Assembly: GCA_024638505.1 (NCBI GenBank)
Contig: JAHEKE010000005.1
Span: forward strand, 1-64,000
Origin: Gammaproteobacteria bacterium
GTDB taxonomy: Bacteria > Pseudomonadota > Gammaproteobacteria > Arenicellales > JAANXG01
Direction: 5' to 3'
Length of the DNA: 64,000 bases
Positions 58,190 to 64,000 of the stretch are shown here, in pieces. The first letter of the stretch is position 1. Each line of letters opens with the position of its first letter. The notes beneath the pieces are model-generated. The model did not search any database, had not been told where the DNA came from, and worked only from the letters and a program-made list of their open reading frames with translations. The translations under genes were made by a program, and so were the position numbers.

Positions 58190-58768
58190 TTAATTTTCCG
58201 CCCTCGGAGTGGGCGTTTCAGAATCACGCGTTTCTAATTCCGGCCACAATCTTTTCACCACTTCACTGCCCCTGGCATACGCATGGCAACTCCCCACCAG
58301 GCTGTGATTTTTTGCCGCATTGCCGTTTGCCCGTTTCGATCTGATAGGAATGATAGTCTGGAAAGCGGTTGTAGCCATTGGCCCGAGCAGTTCTCGCAGG
58401 TGGGTGCAGCCCAGAGAGCCGCCCACCAGCTTGTTAATTGCGGTGTGAAACCCCGATCCGATCTTGACGTTTTTTATTTTAGAGAAATTGGGAACGGCAC
58501 CGGGGCAGATTTTAAATGGCCCGTACTCGGTTGAAGCTTCCGTGTTTTGGATGACTAGATCGTCATCGACGGTAATCCTCAGCCACATTTCATGCACAGG
58601 CTCACCGGCCTTTACCGCTCCCCTGTCCATGTTGGAAAAATCGTAGGTTTTAGTGTCGACCAGATGGCCTTCTATATCCCATAGATTATCATCGCGGCGG
58701 TACCCATAGCATTCGACTTTACGTTTGTGAATCAGCTCTCGCTTGATGTTGTTTGCAGATAAAGGCAT
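58190..58768 (-). CDS. DUF2889 family protein
   Basis: A 192-residue protein. The pattern KRELIHKRKVECYGYRRDDN, LWDIEGHLVDTK, VHEMWLRITVD and GCTHLRELLGPMATTAFQT is the DUF2889 hallmark. The cell function is unknown. The start at 58768 (MPLSANN) fits the family N-terminus; 15 more residues are open upstream. Several family members are found near propionate or aromatic acyl-CoA genes, which fits this neighbourhood but does not define a role. Confidence 0.85.
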   Translation of the reverse strand: MPLSANNIKRELIHKRKVECYGYRRDDNLWDIEGHLVDTKTYDFSNMDRGAVKAGEPVHEMWLRITVDDDLVIQNTEASTEYGPFKICPGAVPNFSKIKNVKIGSGFHTAINKLVGGSLGCTHLRELLGPMATTAFQTIIPIRSKRANGNAAKNHSLVGSCHAYARGSEVVKRLWPELETRDSETPTPRAEN

Positions 58769-58907
58769 AAGGCTTAAGACTGTCGATTTACGTTGGCGAA
58801 TAGTATACATCAACCCGGGTTATATCACTTGCTGTGCGCAGACTTCTATCAATGACGCTGGCGCTAATCTATAATTAGCGACTACCTAAAAGCACCTGGA
58901 GCTTCTC

Positions 58908-59657
58908 GTGGAATCTGTCAATTCATTCTGGATGGTTGTCGCTATCGTCTTTGGAATCGGTGCCATCGTCGGTGCCGTGGTTCATCGACTGTTCAATGTT
59001 TCGGGCAAGAAAACAGCCAAGCTGCAGCAGCGGCTGGAACAGGTTGAGGATGAGTTAAAGACCTACAAAGAGAGCGTGAACCGTCATTTTAGCAAGACCT
59101 CAGAGCTGGTAAGCGAGCTGACGCAAGATTATGTCAAAGTTTACAAACATTTGGTTGAGGGGGCGAAGGAGCTGGGCGACCCCAGCGAATTTACCAATGT
59201 TCTTGAGCAACAGCAGGGCAAGATGCTGATTTCTTTTGCTGACGAAGTCGTGCCGCCAGCGGAAGATAAGGAGCAGGGGGTTGACACTGACGCCGCACCC
59301 ATTACGGCAAAAAAGCAGGGAACCGAACAGCCTGCAGCGACAAAAGACGAGGAGAGCGACCAGGCTACCACCCCCGCGTCACAGGCACATCTGTCGGAGA
59401 GCATGAAAAAAGTTGCTGAGAAAATGAAGGGTGCCGAGTCATCTGCGCAGGCAAAGGATGTGCCGACGGCGCCAGGGTCAAGTGTGAAAGAAGGCGCGGT
59501 GGAGGCGGGGAATGCCGCGCGCTCCTCCGACGGGGGGACTGATAAAGCGGCGGCAAAAAATCAGCACAAAACCGAGCCCCGGCTGCAGAGCAAAACTGGA
59601 CAGAAGGTCGACAGCGCGGCAGAGGTTCGGCCCGAGCAGCGCAGCGGTAAACAGTAA
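58908..59657 (+). CDS. zapG: ZapG/YhcB (DUF1043) cell-division-associated protein
   Basis: A 249-residue protein started at GTG. An N-terminal membrane segment (about 8-27) is followed by a coiled coil (LQQRLEQVEDELKTYKESV) and the conserved HFSKTSELVSELTQDYVKVY segment of YhcB. The rest is acidic and low-complexity, rich in Ala, Glu and Lys. YhcB/ZapG links envelope growth and division in gammaproteobacteria. Its presence supports a gammaproteobacterial source. A stem-loop follows the stop. Confidence 0.88.
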   Translation: MESVNSFWMVVAIVFGIGAIVGAVVHRLFNVSGKKTAKLQQRLEQVEDELKTYKESVNRHFSKTSELVSELTQDYVKVYKHLVEGAKELGDPSEFTNVLEQQQGKMLISFADEVVPPAEDKEQGVDTDAAPITAKKQGTEQPAATKDEESDQATTPASQAHLSESMKKVAEKMKGAESSAQAKDVPTAPGSSVKEGAVEAGNAARSSDGGTDKAAAKNQHKTEPRLQSKTGQKVDSAAEVRPEQRSGKQ

Positions 59658-59668
59658 GCGGTTTCAAT

Positions 59669-59715
59669 CCGCCGTTTAAGTTTAGGCTTGATGAAAGCCT
59701 ACGCGTAAACGGCGG
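59669..59715 (+). terminator. structured stem-loop after zapG
   Basis: CCGCCGTTTA (59669-59678) is the perfect complement of TAAACGGCGG (59706-59715), ten bases on each side. Inside the 27-base loop a second hairpin forms from AGGCTT and AAGCCT around GATG. It begins 12 bases after the zapG stop. No T-run follows, so factor-independent termination is uncertain; it may stabilise the transcript end. Confidence 0.45.
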
Positions 59716-59888
59716 CTCAGATTGATCCGGCTGTGCGTTCGAAGTAAAGGCTTGGTATCGACGCGGAATATTTCATCCGCCATAACGAATCTGATCTTAT
59801 GGTGCATCAAATTAACCGCTTTGCGCCTTTGACATCGCATCGGATCTCCTTTTACCCCTGTTAGCCTCTTGTTTAAATATAGGCCTGA

Positions 59889-61541
59889 TTACAGGTTTGA
59901 GGCAAGGCTTCCCATTCTTTTTGCCGTTTCCCGCAGTTTGAATTTCTGAATCTTGCCGGTGGATGTTCTGGGAAGTTCACCGAAGACTACCGTTTTCGGA
60001 CATTTAAAATGAGCCATATTATCGCGGCAGAATGCGATTATTTCTTCCGCCGTGGCCTGCGCCCCTGATTTAAGGGTGACAAACGCGCACGGTGTCTCTC
60101 CCCAGTCGTCATCCGGTCGGGCAACGACGGCCGCCACTTCAATCCCCGGGAACTTGTATAAAACATCTTCAATCTCGATGGAAGAGATATTTTCTCCGCC
60201 GGAAATGATGATGTCTTTGGATCGATCCTTGAGCTGTATATAGTTGTCCGGGTGCATGACGCCAAGATCGCCGGAATGAAACCAGCCGTCAGCAAGCGCC
60301 TGCTCGGTGGTCGCGCTATTCTTCAGGTACCCTTTCATCACGATATTTCCGCGAAACATGACTTCACCCAGGGTCTGGCCATCACGGGGCACGGGCCGCA
60401 TGGTTTCAGGGTCGATCACGTCGAGTCCGTCGAGCACATGATACGGAGTCCCCTGGCGTGATTTCTGCCGAGTTCGTTCGTCGTCGGGGAGCGTATCCCA
60501 CTCGTCCTTCCAGGCGCAGATTACGGCTGGACCGTAAGTTTCGGTGAGTCCGTAAACATGGGTTACCTTAAAGCCTTTCTGTTCCATCGCGGCCAGAACT
60601 GATGCAGGTGGGGGTGCCGCCGCGGTCATCACATTGATCGCATGTTCGAATTTTTCTCGTTCCTGCTCAGTGGCGTTGATCACCATGCCCAGTACGATGG
60701 GGGCGCCACAGAAATGGGTGACCCCGAACTGTGCAATCGCTTGGTAGATGTTGGCTCCGCTGACTCTGCGCAGGCAGACGCTGGTGCCGGCCACCGCCGC
60801 CAGGGTCCAGGGGAAGCACCAGCCGTTGCAGTGAAACATGGGCAAGGTCCATAGATAGGTCGGATGATGGCTCATGTTCCAGCAAACGATGTTGCTGAAC
60901 GCATTCAGATAAGCACCGCGGTGATGGTAGACCACTCCTTTCGGATCTCCCGTTGTCCCGGATGTGTAGTTCAGGGAAATCGCCTGCCACTCATCTTTCG
61001 GTGGTTTCCAGCTAAAGTCAGGGTCGCCTTCACGCAAGAAGGTCTCGTATTCCAATTCTCCAATAAACTCGCCGTCAACGTCATCATCAACATCGATCAC
61101 CACAGGCTTGTTTTTACACTGAGCTAGCGCTTGTCTTACCGTGTGGTGGAACTCCTTATCGGTAAGCAGCACCCTTGCCTCACCGTGATTAAGGATGAAT
61201 GCGATCGTGTCGGCATCAAGCCTCGTGTTAATCGTATTTAATACGGCTCCGGCCATGGAGACGCCGAAATGTGCCTCGTACATGGCTGGAATGTTGGACA
61301 ACAATGCCGCTACGGTATCGCCGGCGCCTACGCCACGTTTTTGCAGGGCCGACCCCAACTGTCGGCAACGGGTGTATGTTTCGAGCCAAGAATACCTGCG
61401 GCTTCCATGGATGACGGACGTGTATTCAGGATACACAGACGCGGTCCGCTGGATGAAACTGAGTGGCGTCAGTTGGGTAAAATTAGCCGCCTGCTTACCC
61501 AAACCACTGGCGTAGGGTCCGGCATCCACGATATCGTTCAC
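59889..61541 (-). CDS. acyl-CoA synthetase (AMP-forming; DmdB-like)
   Basis: A 550-residue AMP-binding ligase started at a GTG (61541) after GGAGG at 5 bases. YTSGTTGDPKG is the ATP loop, GLTETYGPA and GWFHSGDLGVM the next motifs, and PRTSTGKIQKF the C-terminal lysine. NFTQLTPLSFIQRTASVYPEY is typical of the ligases that include 3-methylmercaptopropionyl-CoA ligase (DmdB) and medium-chain ligases. The frame is open to 61580. An enoyl-CoA hydratase gene is next upstream on the same strand. Confidence 0.9.
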   Translation of the reverse strand: MNDIVDAGPYASGLGKQAANFTQLTPLSFIQRTASVYPEYTSVIHGSRRYSWLETYTRCRQLGSALQKRGVGAGDTVAALLSNIPAMYEAHFGVSMAGAVLNTINTRLDADTIAFILNHGEARVLLTDKEFHHTVRQALAQCKNKPVVIDVDDDVDGEFIGELEYETFLREGDPDFSWKPPKDEWQAISLNYTSGTTGDPKGVVYHHRGAYLNAFSNIVCWNMSHHPTYLWTLPMFHCNGWCFPWTLAAVAGTSVCLRRVSGANIYQAIAQFGVTHFCGAPIVLGMVINATEQEREKFEHAINVMTAAAPPPASVLAAMEQKGFKVTHVYGLTETYGPAVICAWKDEWDTLPDDERTRQKSRQGTPYHVLDGLDVIDPETMRPVPRDGQTLGEVMFRGNIVMKGYLKNSATTEQALADGWFHSGDLGVMHPDNYIQLKDRSKDIIISGGENISSIEIEDVLYKFPGIEVAAVVARPDDDWGETPCAFVTLKSGAQATAEEIIAFCRDNMAHFKCPKTVVFGELPRTSTGKIQKFKLRETAKRMGSLASNL

Positions 61542-61646
61542 AACATCCTCCACTTCATTGCGACGTCGACTGCATCGCATGGGCGCTAAACATTATGCTT
61601 GCTCAGAGCAAGCGTATAGGGAGCAGGCCGACTTGGTCGGTTATGG

Positions 61647-62447
61647 TTACTCTCTCCAGGCCGGTTCCCGTTTCTCAATAAACGCGTCAATGCCTTCAGC
61701 GGTATCGACAGCCATCATGTTTCTTGCCATGACGTCGGCGGCATAGGCGTAGGCCTGCTGTAACTCCTTTTCAATCTGCTTGTAAAACATCTGCTTGCCG
61801 GTCCTGACCGCCGTCTCTGGTCTGGCAGCGATATGCTGCGCCAGGCTTACGACCTGACCGTCCAGCAGATCCGGCTCCACTACGCGGTTGACCAGCCCCA
61901 AATGCGCTGCCCGGTCGGCGCTGATGAATTCGCCTGTCAGCAGCATTTCCATTGCATGTTTACGCAGCACGTTTCGACTCAATGAGACCCCGGGAGTAGA
62001 GCAGAACAGTCCGAGGTTGATTCCAGAAGTGGCGAACGTCGCATTGCTAGATGCCACTGCCAGATCCGCATTGGCGACCAGCTGACAGCCAGCGGCAGTG
62101 GCGGTGCCATGGACTCGGGCAATAACCGGTTGCGGTATCTGCGTCATGGTCAGCATCATGGCGCTGCATTTGTTAAACAGGAATCGGTAATACTCTTCGT
62201 CTGGATGGGCGCGCATTTCCTTAAGGTCGTGGCCGCCGCAGAACGCTTTTCCCGCGCCGGCAATAATGACCACGCGGACACAGTTGTCTTCAGCAATATC
62301 GTTTAGTGCGGATTGCAGTTCATCCAGCATCAGTTCAGATAGTGCGTTGAACTGCCGCGGGCGATTCAAGGTCAACGTACAAATCCCCTTAGTCTCGTTT
62401 CGAAGCAGAACGGATTTTTCCGCGATATTTTCGGCCGATGTGCTCAT
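61647..62447 (-). CDS. enoyl-CoA hydratase/isomerase family (ECHDC3-like)
   Basis: A 266-residue crotonase. The oxyanion-hole segments GAGKAFCGGHDLKEM (about 64-78) and HGTATAAGCQLVANADLA (about 112-129) are present. The second catalytic glutamate of typical hydratases is not obvious (the position after the GCQ segment reads SSNATFATSGI), as in ECHDC3-type proteins. So the activity may be hydratase, isomerase or hydrolase. It stands between two AMP-forming ligases. Confidence 0.86.
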   Translation of the reverse strand: MSTSAENIAEKSVLLRNETKGICTLTLNRPRQFNALSELMLDELQSALNDIAEDNCVRVVIIAGAGKAFCGGHDLKEMRAHPDEEYYRFLFNKCSAMMLTMTQIPQPVIARVHGTATAAGCQLVANADLAVASSNATFATSGINLGLFCSTPGVSLSRNVLRKHAMEMLLTGEFISADRAAHLGLVNRVVEPDLLDGQVVSLAQHIAARPETAVRTGKQMFYKQIEKELQQAYAYAADVMARNMMAVDTAEGIDAFIEKREPAWRE

Positions 62448-62577
62448 TTTATATCTCGTAAGAATTGTTTTTACATTGTGCGCTGTACCCGGTAATGGTT
62501 CAAGCCGTCTCAGGTCGATGCGCGTTCATATGCTGCGTTTTTTAAGTTAAGCTTGCCGCCGGACAAAGGGCTCAATC

Positions 62578-64000
62578 ATGCAAATTATAAGACCGGGTCA
62601 GAAGGACTTTGAGCAGATTCGTAAGAATTTTAAATGGAATATCCCAAAATACTACAACATGGCTTATGAGGTGTGTGACCGACACCGAAACCTGAGCCAT
62701 AGGCCTGCGATGTACTGCGAGAATTCAGCGGGCGAAGCCAGAACCTACACGTTTGGTGATTGCAGAAAGCTGTCCAACCGGTTGGCAAATGGATTGGCGC
62801 AAATGGGCATTGCCAAAGGGGACCGCGTTGGTATTGTGCTGCCGCAGAGAGTTGAAACCGCAATCGCTCATATTGCGCTGCATAAACTTGGTGCAGTGTC
62901 TCTGCCGCTGTCGATATTGTTTGGTCCCGATGCCATTGAGTATCGGCTCAACGACAGCGCAGCGAAGGCGGTTATAGCCACGGGTCGTCACGTGCAGATG
63001 ATTCAGGATATGAGAACTGAGCTGCCGCAGCTGCAAGCGGTAATAAGCTGTGATCAGGCGGATGGAGATGAGATGTTCTGGTCTTTACTGCAGCGGGGAT
63101 CGGAGCATTATGAAATGGAGCCGACGCTGGCCGAGAACCCGGCGCTGCTGATTTACACTTCAGGCACGACCGGGCCGCCCAAGGGCGCACTGGTTGCCCA
63201 CCGTTCCCTGTTGGGGAACCTGCCGGGTTTTGAGTTATCGCAAAACTTCTATCCGCGGCGGACCGACGTGTTCTGGACGCCTGCCGATTGGGCCTGGACC
63301 GGTGGCCTGTTAGACGGGTTGATGCCGACGTGGGTGTACGGCAGACCAATTGTGGCCTACGACGGTGGAAAGTTTGATCCGGAAATAGCGTGCCGTCTGC
63401 TCAGTAAATACAGGGTGACCAACGCCTTTATTCCTCCCACTGCGTTAAAAATGATCAGACAGGTGGGCGATATCGATCGGTACCACTTTAGTTTGCGCGC
63501 CATGATGTCGGCAGGGGAGTCTTTGGGGGAGGAGCTGTACGAGTGGGGCAAAGATGTGCTGGGCCTGCTGATCAACGAGATGTGGGGCCAGACCGAGTTC
63601 AACTACCTGGTGGGAAATTGCGCAGTCATCATGACGGTTCGGCCCGGATCAATGGGCAAGCCTTATCCAGGGCACGAGGTGGACGCCATCGACGAGCAGG
63701 GCAACATCAGGCCCCGGGGTGAGCACGGTGAATTGGCGGCGCGGATCAATGATCCGGTTATGTTCCTGGGCTATTGGAATAACGAAACGGCGACGAAGGC
63801 AAAGATTTCTAACGGCTGGTTTCGTACGGGGGATGTGGGATACAGAGATAAGGACGGGTACATCTGGTTCGTAGGGCGTAAAGACGACGTCATCGGCAGT
63901 GCCGGTCACCGCATCGGGCCGGGCGAGATCGAGGATAGTTTGCTAAAGCATCCAGCCGTGGCGCACGCTGCGGTAATCGCAAGCCCTGACGCGCTTCGCG
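62578..64000 (+). CDS. acyl-CoA synthetase (AMP-forming), cut by the window end
   Basis: The frame is open from ATG at 62578 to the last base, 474 codons, with no stop, so the C-terminus lies outside. YTSGTTGPPKG (about 192-202) is the ATP loop, and NEMWGQTEFNYLVGN and GWFRTGDVGYRDKDGY are the next motifs, in order. GSAGHRIGPGEIE near the end is the hinge. It resembles medium-chain/AcsM-type or benzoate-like ligases. An enoyl-CoA hydratase gene is divergent, 131 bases away. Confidence 0.9.
   Translation, partial: MQIIRPGQKDFEQIRKNFKWNIPKYYNMAYEVCDRHRNLSHRPAMYCENSAGEARTYTFGDCRKLSNRLANGLAQMGIAKGDRVGIVLPQRVETAIAHIALHKLGAVSLPLSILFGPDAIEYRLNDSAAKAVIATGRHVQMIQDMRTELPQLQAVISCDQADGDEMFWSLLQRGSEHYEMEPTLAENPALLIYTSGTTGPPKGALVAHRSLLGNLPGFELSQNFYPRRTDVFWTPADWAWTGGLLDGLMPTWVYGRPIVAYDGGKFDPEIACRLLSKYRVTNAFIPPTALKMIRQVGDIDRYHFSLRAMMSAGESLGEELYEWGKDVLGLLINEMWGQTEFNYLVGNCAVIMTVRPGSMGKPYPGHEVDAIDEQGNIRPRGEHGELAARINDPVMFLGYWNNETATKAKISNGWFRTGDVGYRDKDGYIWFVGRKDDVIGSAGHRIGPGEIEDSLLKHPAVAHAAVIASPDALR

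Overview
This 64 kb stretch most resembles the chromosome of an aerobic, heterotrophic, probably marine gammaproteobacterium. The reasons are a complete ETF / ETF-quinone oxidoreductase / acyl-CoA dehydrogenase chemistry, several acyl-CoA ligases, an AcuI-type reductase, a ZapG/YhcB protein, and a dimethylglycine-type dehydrogenase beside an MttB-type methyltransferase. No rRNA or marker protein pins the taxon, so this is inference from gene content.

Region 1 (1-18.0 kb) is accessory in character. A tRNA-Gln(CUG) at the left edge is followed by a GC-rich, same-strand copper module (831-6150): a CopL-like Cys/His protein, a two-domain CusF-like protein, a TolC-type lipoprotein, a Tat-exported multicopper oxidase, a cupredoxin and a DUF411 protein. 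No inner-membrane pump is present. From 6.15 to 18 kb genes are sparse and mostly lower in GC: an M28 peptidase, a DUF2459 lipoprotein, a deaminase, a methyltransferase, a GFA protein, a NYN RNase-like gene next to a decayed NYN paralogue, and hypothetical genes. These are separated by long gene-poor gaps that hold a dispersed intergenic repeat, a 5'-truncated coding remnant, a pair of 35-bp direct repeats around a small ORF, and the 3' half of a tRNA-Lys. The last looks like the scar of tRNA-targeted integration. An SDR gene and nadE close the region.

Region 2 (18-34.6 kb) carries an MBL-fold enzyme, a DegT-type aminotransferase divergent from a dimethylglycine dehydrogenase-like FAD/GcvT fusion and an MttB homologue (methylated-amine catabolism), an SDR, a LolA-like / two FtsX permeases / LolD-like ATPase / beta-barrel cassette (probable envelope export), a translationally coupled PhyH dioxygenase and methyltransferase, an orphan beta-barrel C-terminus and a CNT nucleoside transporter.

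Region 3 (34.6-64 kb) is dense and core-like. It holds HinT, an acuI - acetoacetyl-CoA synthetase - CaiB-family racemase - etfB - etfA - acyl-CoA dehydrogenase run, and assorted isomerase, thioesterase, dehalogenase and dehydrogenase genes. It also has two O-acetylhomoserine sulfhydrylase paralogues, a DAHP synthase, an isopropylmalate/citramalate-synthase family gene, ETF-QO, zapG, and at the right end a ligase / enoyl-CoA hydratase / ligase group, the last gene cut by the window edge. The theme is acyl-CoA beta-oxidation, with electrons passing from acyl-CoA dehydrogenase to EtfAB to ETF-QO to quinone, plus sulfur amino acid and aromatic/branched-chain synthesis.
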